A stretch of DNA of 6,174 nt, taken from NCBI GenBank assembly GCA_900553935.1, contig USFK01000091.1, positions 1-6,174 of the forward strand. Direction: 5' to 3'. The position numbers and the translations under genes were made by a program. Positions 1 to 5,128 of this stretch are shown here, in pieces. Below the pieces are notes generated by a model that saw only the letters and a program-made list of their open reading frames with translations, ran no database searches and had not been told where the DNA came from. The first letter of the stretch is position 1. The number at the start of each line of letters is the position of its first letter. Source of the stretch: an uncultured Collinsella sp. GTDB lineage: Bacteria; Actinomycetota; Coriobacteriia; Coriobacteriales; Coriobacteriaceae.

Positions 1-281
1 CCAACGGCGGTGCCTCGATCTTTACCTTTGAGATTAAGGGTGGCCAGGAGGCGGCCTGGAAGTTCATCGATCATCTGCAGGTGTTCTCGCTGCTTGCCAA
101 CGTGGCCGACGTCAAGTCGCTCGTCGTGCACCCGGCTACCACCACGCACTCCCAGCTCTCTGCCGAGGAGCTCGCCGAGCAGAACATCACACCCTCCACG
201 ATCCGTCTTTCCATCGGTACCGAGAACGCCGAGGATATCATTTGGGATCTGAAGCAGGCCTTCGCCGCGCTGGACGAGTAA
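1..281 (+). CDS. metY: O-acetylhomoserine sulfhydrylase, C-terminal end (5' partial)
   Basis: This is the last 92 residues of a PLP-dependent Cys/Met-metabolism enzyme of the MetY type, which makes homocysteine (or methionine) from O-acetylhomoserine and sulfide (or methanethiol) in the cytoplasm. Codons are in frame from base 3 and the TAA stop is at 279-281. The visible part is the C-terminal small domain. The stretch LLANVADVKSLVVHPATTTHS is the hallmark of the family; in particular the HPATTTHSQL motif and the TIRLSIGTE motif, whose Arg binds the substrate carboxylate in family structures, are intact. The ANVADVKSL wording fits MetY better than cystathionine gamma-synthase (MetB), which usually has LGGVESL here. 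The PLP lysine lies upstream, outside the window. The gene is followed by its own terminator at 342-382, so it ends a transcription unit. Family assignment is firm; choice of MetY over close relatives is likely. Confidence 0.93.
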   Translation, partial: NGGASIFTFEIKGGQEAAWKFIDHLQVFSLLANVADVKSLVVHPATTTHSQLSAEELAEQNITPSTIRLSIGTENAEDIIWDLKQAFAALDE

Positions 282-341
282 GACGACTTGTGCAAGGACC
301 CCTTGCGACCCGATAGGTATAACTGCATAAAATGCCTGCTC

Positions 342-382
342 AAGGCGCCTGTGCGAACAATGGTTGCACAGGCGCCTTTTTT
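342..382 (+). terminator. Rho-independent terminator of metY
   Basis: A perfect 13-bp stem (342-354 with 366-378) encloses an 11-base loop and runs directly into six T residues (377-382). It lies 60 bases after the metY stop and separates it from the secreted-protein gene. Confidence 0.93.
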
Positions 383-433
383 GCATAGAGCGGGTGCAAA
401 AACAGGGTTTTTGACACGCTTTATGCATTCGAG

Positions 434-474
434 TTGTGGAAAACTCCTGTTGAGAGGATGTGAGTTTTACGCAA
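434..474. repeat. Imperfect dyad upstream of the secreted-protein gene
   Basis: Bases 434-446 pair with 462-474 around a 15-base centre. Eleven of 13 positions are Watson-Crick, with one G-U and one mismatch; the core is the 7-bp AAAACTC/GAGTTTT. It has no T tract, so it is not a terminator. It could be an operator or a structured 5' leader of the gene at 594. The rest of the 282-593 gap holds the metY terminator and two isolated -35-like hexamers (TTGACA at 411-416, TTGACG at 475-480), neither with a convincing -10 partner. Confidence 0.35.
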
Positions 475-577
475 TTGACGTGCGCCTTTTGAGTAAAGCC
501 GCAGGTCGCGATTTGCTCGGGGTACTATGCAGCGCGATTGAATCATACGCAGCTCAAACGCAGCAAAAACGCACTAC

Positions 578-582
578 GGAGG
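578..582 (+). promoter_or_regulatory. Ribosome binding site of the secreted protein
   Basis: GGAGG lies 11 bases before the ATG at 594. It fixes that ATG as the start over the in-frame TTG at 288, which would place about 100 extra residues across the metY terminator and bury the signal peptide inside the protein. Confidence 0.8.
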
Positions 583-593
583 TTTCCAGCTAC

Positions 594-1370
594 ATGAGGA
601 TCGATTCACGAAAACCGAAAGCCGCCGCCCTTTCCGCCGCTCTGACCGTGGCACTTTTGGCGGGCGCCGGCGCAACTGATGCCCACGCCGCAACACTGTC
701 CGATACGGTTGGATCTACACCGTCCGAGACGACGCTGGTACAGCCCGTTGACTATCGCGGCGATGGTTATGGTTCCATGCAGGAGTGGAACGCCTCGATG
801 GAGGCTAAGCGCGATTCCCTGGAGATGCGCGCTCAGATCATCATGAACATGTACGGTGACTATGCCACCGATGACGAGCGCGCTGTGCTGCAGGGTTGTA
901 TCGACGGTGCGGGCAGTCTTTTGACGATGGAGGAGGTCGACGCGAAGTCGACCGAGCTCGATGAGCTGCGCACTGCACTTGAGGATGCCAAGCGCGAAGC
1001 GCTCGAGGTTGCTGCCGCCGAGGCGGAGGCTGCCGAGGCCGCCCAGGCTTCGTACCATAACGCCGGTTACACTCCGTCCTACGCGTCTGCCGCGTCCTAC
1101 GCGAACGGATCGGGCCTGACGCGCTCTACGTGTGTCAATAACTACAACGGGCGCCGCGAGACCTATTACAGCAGCAACGTGTTGTATCACCACCGCACGG
1201 GCGAATGGACTCAGGATTCCGAGGGCTTTTGGCGCGATTCCGATGGCTACTACGTCGTTGCCGCGGGCGATAAGGCCCAAGGCTCCACGTTTACCGGTTC
1301 CAAGGGCGAGTGCAAGGTCTATGACTCCGGCTGTGCTGCCGGAACCACCGACTACTATACCGGTTGGTAA
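594..1370 (+). CDS. Secreted protein with C-terminal 3D/RlpA-like (double-psi barrel type) domain
   Basis: This 258-residue exported protein has no assigned function. Residues 1-32 are a classical signal peptide: basic start (RKPK), hydrophobic AALSAALTVALLAGAGA, and a cleavage site AHA before Ala33. Residues about 62-150 look helical and charged, ending in an Ala/Glu-rich run (138-150) likely to form a coiled coil or stalk. Residues 151-172 are a Ser/Ala/Tyr linker. The C-terminal domain (174-258) contains SGLTR, RRETYYSS, WRDSDGYYVVAA, KVYDSGC and TTDYYTGW. I recognise this from many Gram-positive cell-wall proteins. The order D244-S-G followed by D253-Y-Y resembles the paired Asp of 3D/RlpA-type barrels, which in some relatives cleave or bind peptidoglycan. 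Cysteines at 180, 240 and 247 could form disulfides outside the cell. It is probably a single-gene unit, with terminators before and after it. An envelope role is inferred; enzymatic activity is uncertain. Confidence 0.85.
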   Translation: MRIDSRKPKAAALSAALTVALLAGAGATDAHAATLSDTVGSTPSETTLVQPVDYRGDGYGSMQEWNASMEAKRDSLEMRAQIIMNMYGDYATDDERAVLQGCIDGAGSLLTMEEVDAKSTELDELRTALEDAKREALEVAAAEAEAAEAAQASYHNAGYTPSYASAASYANGSGLTRSTCVNNYNGRRETYYSSNVLYHHRTGEWTQDSEGFWRDSDGYYVVAAGDKAQGSTFTGSKGECKVYDSGCAAGTTDYYTGW

Positions 1371-1400
1371 TCTGCCATCAGAGCAAAATAGGCACATGAT

Positions 1401-1453
1401 GGGCGGGCGTCTTTACTGAGCTTTTAGGCAACGTAAAGCCGCCCTTTCTTTAT
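1401..1453 (+). terminator. Probable terminator of the secreted-protein gene
   Basis: GGGCGG (1401-1406) pairs with CCGCCC (1439-1444) and CTTTAC (1411-1416) with GTAAAG (1433-1438), leaving a 4-base bulge on the left arm and a 16-base loop. It is followed by a T-rich run at 1445-1453 interrupted by one C and one A. It lies 30 bases after the stop codon. Confidence 0.65.
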
Positions 1454-1521
1454 GTGCGTTTGAGTTAACAGAGCCCTTACCGTGGCGGTACGCTGGGCGT
1501 ATGCATGCGGGGCACACTGGT

Positions 1522-1565
1522 TCATGAGAAATAAGGTCTTTCTCGTGGAGGAAGTGGTCTCATGA
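1522..1565 (+). promoter_or_regulatory. Two mutually exclusive hairpins over the start region of the small membrane protein
   Basis: TCATGAGA (1522-1529) is a perfect complement of TCTCATGA (1558-1565), which contains the ATG at 1562-1564. Pairing would close the start codon and put the GGAGG (1547-1551) in the loop. The same left arm can instead form a tight hairpin with 1539-1547 (CATGAGAAA with TTTCTCGTG, nine pairs including one G-U, seven-base loop), which leaves the start codon free but covers the first G of the ribosome binding site. Both structures are seen in the sequence; any regulatory use is inference. Confidence 0.35.
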
Positions 1566-1768
1566 ACGCTCGAGATATCGCTATCGCCGCCGTCGCATTG
1601 GTACTTGGTTGTCTTGGCCCCACGGCCGCGCTGGTCGCGGGCATGCAGGGCGCGTGCGGAGCTGCTCCTATTGTGGTCGGCGCGCTCATCGCAGCAGCGC
1701 TGCTGGGAAGTGCGGGCGTGACCCTTTGCCGCGATGACGAGGACGAGACGCCGCAGGTGCGGCGCTAG
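1562..1768 (+). CDS. Small two-helix membrane protein (68 aa), function unknown
   Basis: I do not recognise this protein by name. It has two hydrophobic segments, residues about 7-28 (IAIAAVALVLGCLGPTAALV) and about 33-55 (GAAPIVVGALIAAALLGSAG), joined by a very short turn, which predicts a helical hairpin in the cytoplasmic membrane. The tail RDDEDETPQVRR is strongly charged and probably cytoplasmic. Three Cys (residues 17, 32 and 56) lie in or near the helices. The ATG has a good GGAGG at 1547-1551 with a ten-base gap, and the codon use matches neighbouring genes, so it is probably a real gene despite its length. It follows the terminator of the secreted-protein gene and ends at the strong terminator 1806-1843, so it appears to be monocistronic. 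No promoter could be assigned with confidence in 1454-1546. A small structural or regulatory membrane peptide is possible, and a toxin-like peptide cannot be excluded. Confidence 0.72.
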   Translation: MNARDIAIAAVALVLGCLGPTAALVAGMQGACGAAPIVVGALIAAALLGSAGVTLCRDDEDETPQVRR

Positions 1769-1805
1769 CCGTTGTGAAGCTGGTTTTGCCCATAGATGAA
1801 GAAGG

Positions 1806-1843
1806 AAGCCGCCGCAAGGGGAGTGCCCTTTGCGGCGGTTTTT
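1806..1843 (+). terminator. Strong terminator between convergent genes
   Basis: A long stem pairs 1806-1821 with 1826-1841 around the tetraloop AGTG, with only two G-U pairs. Its core CCGCCGCA/TGCGGCGG is followed by five T residues (1839-1843). It ends the small membrane-protein transcript. The reductase gene converges from the other side, stopping at 1877. On the minus strand the hairpin is followed only by a mixed C/T run, so use as a bidirectional terminator is possible but weaker. Confidence 0.92.
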
Positions 1844-1876
1844 GCTATTGAGACTGTTGGATGCGGTGCGGCGGAG

Positions 1877-2791
1877 TTACCAGCTGGCCTCGATTTCGCG
1901 GATGCGCGAATAGAGCCATTCGTTTTGCGGCACCTGGATACCGTGCTTGGCCGCGAGGCGGCAGATGGTACCCGCAAATTCCTCGACCTCGGTTCTGCGT
2001 TGAGCGATGCGGTCTTGCGCCATCGAGGGCATGCCGGCGGGATCGAGCCCTTTTATGAGACGCACCATCTGCGTTAGGTCTGCCTCGGTGGGCTCGATGC
2101 CCTCGGCATTGGCGACTGCAGGCGTCTCGCGCATGGCGGAGACAAAACTGCGGAGCTGCTCGGAGCCCTGCTCCGTAGCGCTTCCGTAGGTGCCGCCGTA
2201 GGCCATACAGGTCTGGTTGATGCCGTCGTTGAGCATGAGTTTGGCCCACATGCGATGTGCGATGTCGTGCTCGACGGTATGGGCGATGCCGCAACGCGTG
2301 TAGAGCTCGTCGATGGCGATAACGGTTGCGGGGTCGGTGCCCGCTGCCGCACCAAAGCGGATCTCGCCGGCATTGGTATAGGTGAGCTCCCCGTTGAGGA
2401 ATACGGCGTCCATGCCCTGGCAGATACCAAGGACGGTGTGCTCCCAGCCAAAGCGCTCGGCAATCTTCTGCTCGCTGGTGATGCCGTTGCACAGCGACGC
2501 GATCAGCGTGTCGGGTCCCACGACGCTTTCCAGGGTTTTGAGCGCCACATCGAGCCCGGTTGTCTTGACCGTGAGGATGACCAGGTCGACGGGCGTCGCC
2601 TCGCTCGCGCGGACGGACTTGAGCGCGCAGGGCTTGCCGTTGACGGTGAGCGCATCACCCGCGTGGCGCTCAAAGCGCGCGTCGTCCATAACGTATTCGA
2701 CGGCGTCGTTGCCGAGCGCTTGGGCGATCATGCTGCCGTAGGGCAGGCCCACGCCGCCCTTGCCGATGAAGGCGACCTTGTTGATCTGCAT
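1877..2791 (-). CDS. Ketopantoate reductase family protein (2-dehydropantoate 2-reductase-like)
   Basis: This 304-residue cytoplasmic NAD(P)H-dependent oxidoreductase belongs to the ApbA/PanE family, which reduces 2-oxo acids such as ketopantoate. The N-terminal Rossmann fold opens with VAFIGKGGVG (GxGxxG at residues 10-15). VILTVKTTG carries the conserved Lys76, and CNGIT gives the family Asn at 102. The C-terminal helical domain has WAKLMLNDGIN with Lys184, the expected general acid, and PSMAQDRIAQRRTEVEEFAG with Ser256 and Glu268. By eye these match E. coli PanE Asn98, Lys176, Ser244 and Glu256, so it should be active. Length is normal. The start is the second of two nearby ATGs because GGGGAG (2801-2806) sits nine bases before it and abuts the first. 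It lies downstream of a cyclase-family gene on the same strand rather than beside panB or panC, so the true substrate may not be ketopantoate; I therefore leave the symbol empty. Confidence 0.9.
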   Translation of the reverse strand: MQINKVAFIGKGGVGLPYGSMIAQALGNDAVEYVMDDARFERHAGDALTVNGKPCALKSVRASEATPVDLVILTVKTTGLDVALKTLESVVGPDTLIASLCNGITSEQKIAERFGWEHTVLGICQGMDAVFLNGELTYTNAGEIRFGAAAGTDPATVIAIDELYTRCGIAHTVEHDIAHRMWAKLMLNDGINQTCMAYGGTYGSATEQGSEQLRSFVSAMRETPAVANAEGIEPTEADLTQMVRLIKGLDPAGMPSMAQDRIAQRRTEVEEFAGTICRLAAKHGIQVPQNEWLYSRIREIEASW

Positions 2792-2800
2792 GTGAATCAT

Positions 2801-2806
2801 CTCCCC
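2801..2806 (-). promoter_or_regulatory. Ribosome binding site that sets the reductase start
   Basis: GGGGAG on the minus strand is nine bases before the ATG at 2791 and directly abuts the ATG at 2800, so 2791 is preferred. A start further upstream at 2860 would translate through the hairpin at 2808-2835. Confidence 0.75.
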
Positions 2807-2807
2807 A

Positions 2808-2835
2808 TAAAAAGGCGCCCGCGTATGGGGCGCCT
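2808..2835 (-). terminator. Terminator-like hairpin between cyclase and reductase genes
   Basis: On the minus strand an 8-bp stem (AGGCGCCC at 2813-2820 pairing with GGGCGCCT at 2828-2835) with a seven-base loop is followed by five T residues (complement of 2809-2813). It lies about 75 bases past the cyclase stop and would end that transcript, yet the reductase ribosome binding site starts two bases after the T run. It may be a plain terminator, or a partial one or attenuator controlling the reductase. Confidence 0.75.
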
Positions 2836-2840
2836 GATGG

Positions 2841-2846
2841 ATTGTA
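2841..2846 (-). promoter_or_regulatory. Possible -10 element for the reductase gene
   Basis: TACAAT on the minus strand matches five of six -10 consensus bases. The expected -35 position reads only TGCACG (three of six). Transcription from it would begin near 2834, inside the first arm of the 2808-2835 hairpin, so RNA polymerase would meet the hairpin while too close to the start to terminate. This is a tentative call. Confidence 0.3.
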
Positions 2847-2908
2847 TGCCGCCGGGCCATGTCGCGTGCACCGGATGGCCGTATTTAGAAGAACAAACGC
2901 ATGGGAAC

Positions 2909-3679
2909 TTATGACGCGGGGCAGACCGCAAAGACACGTGCGGGATATCCGACGCCATCACGCACCTTGGGGAAGGTGCAGAAGATGACGGCGCCCGTGG
3001 CGGGAAGCTCGTCTAGATGGTCCATGACCTCGATCTGATAGCGGTCGACCGAGAGGATGTACTGTTCGCCGGGGTAGGGGTAGGCGTCCTCACGCGTGGT
3101 CACGCTCGCCGGGTCGGTGTCAGCCGGCTCGTGGCCGATGGCGCCGATGTCGCGCTCTTCAACGAGCCACTTGATGGCGCCGAGGTCCCAGCCGGGGTAG
3201 TGGGGCTGGCCGTCCTCGTCCTTGTTCTCGAGGTCGGCGAGCTTGGACCAGTCGGAGCGGAAGGCGACGAAAGCGTCCTCGGGAATGCGACCGTGCTCAT
3301 CCTCCCAGGCTTTGAGGTCCTCGATGGTCAGGATAAAGTCGGGATTCGCGGCGCACTCCTCATGCTTGTCGATCACGCAGAGCGGATGCATAAACTCGAT
3401 AGGTTCGATCTCGCCAAGGGAGCGGCCATCGACATGGAAGTGGCGCGGCGCGTCGACGTGGGTGCCGTACTGCGGGGCGACCGAATACTGGAAGCAACGC
3501 ATGGGCGCGAGCATATCTTCGGGCGTGCCGGGCAGGTAGTCGAAGAGCTTGGTGGACTCAAATGGCTCAAAGCCAAACCAGTGCGGGGTGTCGCACGAGA
3601 GCGTATGGGTGAGGTCAACCCAGCGATAATCGGTGCTTTTGAGCTGGGATGCGAGGTTCCAAAGGTCGAGCGCGGGCAT
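2909..3679 (-). CDS. Cyclase family protein (kynurenine formamidase-like metal hydrolase)
   Basis: This 256-residue cytoplasmic enzyme belongs to the cyclase family (Pfam Cyclase), metal-dependent hydrolases that open or close amide or lactone bonds; known members include kynurenine formamidase KynB and isatin hydrolase. The signature is at residues 70-81, QYGTHVDAPRHF, a form of the family motif HxGTHxDxPxH. His74 and Asp76 should bind metal and His80 matches the catalytic His. The first ligand position holds Gln70 instead of His. IGHEPADTDP (182-190) and YQIEVMDHLDELPATG (214-229, Glu217) match later family blocks. By spacing, the other usual His ligand, 12 residues before that Glu, is Glu205 here. 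I recall a subfamily with PEQYGTH-type motifs, so this may be normal for its branch. The start is supported by AAGGAG (3686-3691), six bases upstream. The gene heads a minus-strand pair with the reductase and diverges from the aldo/keto reductase. Substrate unknown. Confidence 0.9.
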   Translation of the reverse strand: MPALDLWNLASQLKSTDYRWVDLTHTLSCDTPHWFGFEPFESTKLFDYLPGTPEDMLAPMRCFQYSVAPQYGTHVDAPRHFHVDGRSLGEIEPIEFMHPLCVIDKHEECAANPDFILTIEDLKAWEDEHGRIPEDAFVAFRSDWSKLADLENKDEDGQPHYPGWDLGAIKWLVEERDIGAIGHEPADTDPASVTTREDAYPYPGEQYILSVDRYQIEVMDHLDELPATGAVIFCTFPKVRDGVGYPARVFAVCPAS

Positions 3680-3685
3680 GGGTGA

Positions 3686-3691
3686 CTCCTT
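3686..3691 (-). promoter_or_regulatory. Ribosome binding site of the cyclase gene
   Basis: AAGGAG on the minus strand, six bases before the ATG at 3679, confirms that start. I could not identify a convincing promoter for this gene in the 163-base divergent gap. TAACAT (3715 to 3710) is a fair -10, but no -35 is visible at the right distance. Confidence 0.75.
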
Positions 3692-3725
3692 TCATCGGGC
3701 TTTTTGCTGATGTTAAAGCGGTGCC

Positions 3726-3755
3726 GTGACAGCTCGATTTCTGCTGCGTTACGAT
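3726..3755 (+). promoter_or_regulatory. Candidate promoter of the aldo/keto reductase gene
   Basis: GTGACA (3726-3731, five of six to TTGACA) and TACGAT (3750-3755, four of six to TATAAT including the key T, A and T) are 18 bases apart. Predicted transcription would start near 3762 and give a leader of about 80 bases before the start at 3843. It also makes an in-frame GTG start at 3726 unlikely, because that codon lies in the -35 box. Confidence 0.4.
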
Positions 3756-3833
3756 ACGTTCTCGATTGCGATTCCACGATGTTTCGGCCGCGTGACCATT
3801 GTGTTTCGCCTTGCCGGGGCGCTGATGGCGAAG

Positions 3834-3838
3834 GGAGG
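3834..3838 (+). promoter_or_regulatory. Ribosome binding site favouring a GTG start at 3843
   Basis: GGAGG inside AAGGGAGGGG lies four bases before GTG at 3843, a slightly short gap. The alternative ATG at 3825 has only a weak G-rich run before it and would contain this site inside its coding sequence. Confidence 0.6.
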
Positions 3839-3842
3839 GGCC

Positions 3843-5033
3843 GTGCAATACCGCGTTGACCCCAAAAGTGGTAACCGAATATCTGCTCTGGGTCTGGGCT
3901 GCATGAGGTTTCCCGGTTCGCCGGGACACCCCGATGCGAAGACAGCCGATGCCATCATTTCCCATGCGGTGGAGCAGGGGATTAATTATCTGGATACTGC
4001 GTATCTCTATCCCGGTAACGAGGCGTGCGTGGGCGCCTCACTTGAGTGCTTGGGGCTGCGCGACCGGGTGCTGCTGGCGACCAAGTTGCCGCACGCTTCG
4101 TGCAAGTGCGCGGAGGATTTCGACCGGTTCTTCGACGAGCAACTGCGTCGCCTGCGGACCGACCATATCGACTATTACCTTATGCACAACATCACTTCGC
4201 CCGCCCAGTGGGAGCGCGTGGTGGCGTTGGGCATCGAAGACTGGATTGCGCACCAAAAGGCTGCGGGGCGTATTCGCCAGATAGGTTTTTCGTATCACGG
4301 CAGTGCGGCGGACTTCCTCACGATGCTCGACGCGTATGACTGGGATTTTTGCCAGATTCAGTACAACTACGCTGGAGAGCGCTACCAAGCGGGAACGGCG
4401 GGACTTATAGCAGCCGCCGAGCGCGGGCTCGCGGTGTTTGTGATGGAACCGCTTTTGGGCGGACGCCTGGCGGGCAAGCTGCCTCCGCGGGCCCGCGCCG
4501 TGCTCGATGACGTACGCGATCCGTACCTGAAGACGCCGGCTGCTTGGGGCCTTTCGTGGGTGTGGAACCATCCTCAAGTCACGATGCTGCTTTCGGGCAT
4601 GACCGATACCGCGCAGGTGGACGAGAACGCGGTGCTGGCCGATCGGGCCCTGCCGGATTCGATGACAGCCGCTCAGCTCGATACCATCGCACGCGTGCTG
4701 GCGGAGTTTGAAAAATCGAATCGCGTGCCCTGCACGGGATGCGGCTACTGCATGCCATGTCCCAAGGGTATTAACATTCCCGGCTGCTTTGCCGCTTACA
4801 ACGCGAGCTATGCGCACAGCTGGTTTACGGGGCTGTCGCAATACTTTACGGCGAGCGCGGTGCGCACGAGCGAGCCCAAGTTGGTGAGCAATTGCGTCAA
4901 ATGCGGCAAATGCGCGCGGCATTGTCCGCAGCACATCGATATCCCCGGGCGCTTGGACGACGTACGCCGCCGTTTTCAGCCTGGTCCCGTGACGGCGGTG
5001 CTTAAGGCCTTCAACAAAACGCGCTCCTCATGA
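3843..5033 (+). CDS. Aldo/keto reductase with C-terminal 4Fe-4S ferredoxin-like domain
   Basis: This 396-residue cytoplasmic oxidoreductase fuses two parts. Residues about 1-275 form an aldo/keto reductase TIM barrel. The catalytic tetrad is Asp51 and Tyr56 (YLDTAYLYPGNE), Lys81 (LLATKLP) and His115 (YYLMHNI); GFSYHG and VMEPLLGG are further family blocks. The C-terminal region has two cysteine clusters, C297xxCxxCxxC306 (CTGCGYCMPCPKG) and C351xxCxxCxxxC361 (CVKCGKCARHCPQH), able to carry 4Fe-4S centres. The family therefore probably links carbonyl or polyol chemistry to ferredoxin-like electron transfer rather than only to NAD(P)H, which fits anaerobes; the physiological substrate is not known to me. 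Start GTG 3843 is chosen from the ribosome binding site and because homologs I remember begin with a xYRVDxKSGN-like strand; ATG 3825 would add six residues. No T-tract terminator follows; the palindrome at 5044-5110 comes next. It diverges from the cyclase gene. Confidence 0.93.
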   Translation: MQYRVDPKSGNRISALGLGCMRFPGSPGHPDAKTADAIISHAVEQGINYLDTAYLYPGNEACVGASLECLGLRDRVLLATKLPHASCKCAEDFDRFFDEQLRRLRTDHIDYYLMHNITSPAQWERVVALGIEDWIAHQKAAGRIRQIGFSYHGSAADFLTMLDAYDWDFCQIQYNYAGERYQAGTAGLIAAAERGLAVFVMEPLLGGRLAGKLPPRARAVLDDVRDPYLKTPAAWGLSWVWNHPQVTMLLSGMTDTAQVDENAVLADRALPDSMTAAQLDTIARVLAEFEKSNRVPCTGCGYCMPCPKGINIPGCFAAYNASYAHSWFTGLSQYFTASAVRTSEPKLVSNCVKCGKCARHCPQHIDIPGRLDDVRRRFQPGPVTAVLKAFNKTRSS

Positions 5034-5043
5034 CCCTTTTATA

Positions 5044-5110
5044 AGTTGCGGTGGAATACGGTCTGTTTGCGCCAAAATAAGGCACCAATAGACCGTATTT
5101 CACCGCAACT
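5044..5110. repeat. Long near-perfect palindrome (21-bp arms)
   Basis: Bases 5044-5064 are the reverse complement of 5090-5110 with one mismatch (a G-U pair in RNA). The 25-base centre adds a small GCC/GGC stem (5071-5073 with 5081-5083) around 5077. It fills most of the gap between the aldo/keto reductase and endonuclease IV genes and ends six bases before the next ribosome binding site. No T run follows on the plus strand. On the minus strand the following bases are TATAAAAGGG, which is not a clean terminator tail either. It looks like a repetitive extragenic palindrome or a small MITE-like element. No obvious target-site duplication is seen. Confidence 0.8.
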
Positions 5111-5115
5111 GATGA

Positions 5116-5122
5116 GGGGGAG
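5116..5122 (+). promoter_or_regulatory. Ribosome binding site of the endonuclease IV gene
   Basis: GGGGGAG ends six bases before ATG 5129. It directly touches the in-frame TTG at 5123, which is therefore too close to be the start. Confidence 0.8.
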
Positions 5123-5128
5123 TTGGAG

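Noticed and set aside
411..416. Perfect TTGACA as promoter of the secreted-protein gene
   Set aside because: No acceptable -10 hexamer lies 15 to 19 bases downstream, so it is not called as a promoter.
288..593. Upstream extension of the secreted protein to a TTG at 288
   Set aside because: It would translate through the metY terminator and place the signal peptide about 100 residues inside the protein; the ATG at 594 has a GGAGG.
606..1397. 263-codon open frame on the minus strand opposite the secreted-protein gene
   Set aside because: It is a by-product of high-GC coding bias. The product is Arg/Gly/Val-rich without recognisable motifs, while the plus strand has a signal peptide, a conserved domain and a ribosome binding site.
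1877..2791. Naming the reductase panE outright
   Set aside because: Catalytic residues agree, but no other pantothenate gene is in view and the family contains reductases for other 2-oxo acids; the context is a cyclase-family hydrolase.
2255..2914. 219-codon plus-strand open frame across the reductase gene
   Set aside because: Antisense to a clearly conserved ketopantoate-reductase family gene, with no family motifs; it also runs through the hairpin at 2808-2835.
3017..3685. 222-codon plus-strand open frame opposite the cyclase
   Set aside because: Mirror of the cyclase coding sequence; the minus strand carries the conserved metal motif and a good ribosome binding site.
3726..3842. Upstream extension of the aldo/keto reductase to GTG 3726
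   Set aside because: The added residues have no similarity to the family N-terminus, and the codon overlaps the best promoter candidate.
4038..4934. 298-codon minus-strand open frame in the aldo/keto reductase gene
   Set aside because: Arg/His-rich composition typical of an antisense frame; the plus strand has the full catalytic tetrad and cysteine clusters.
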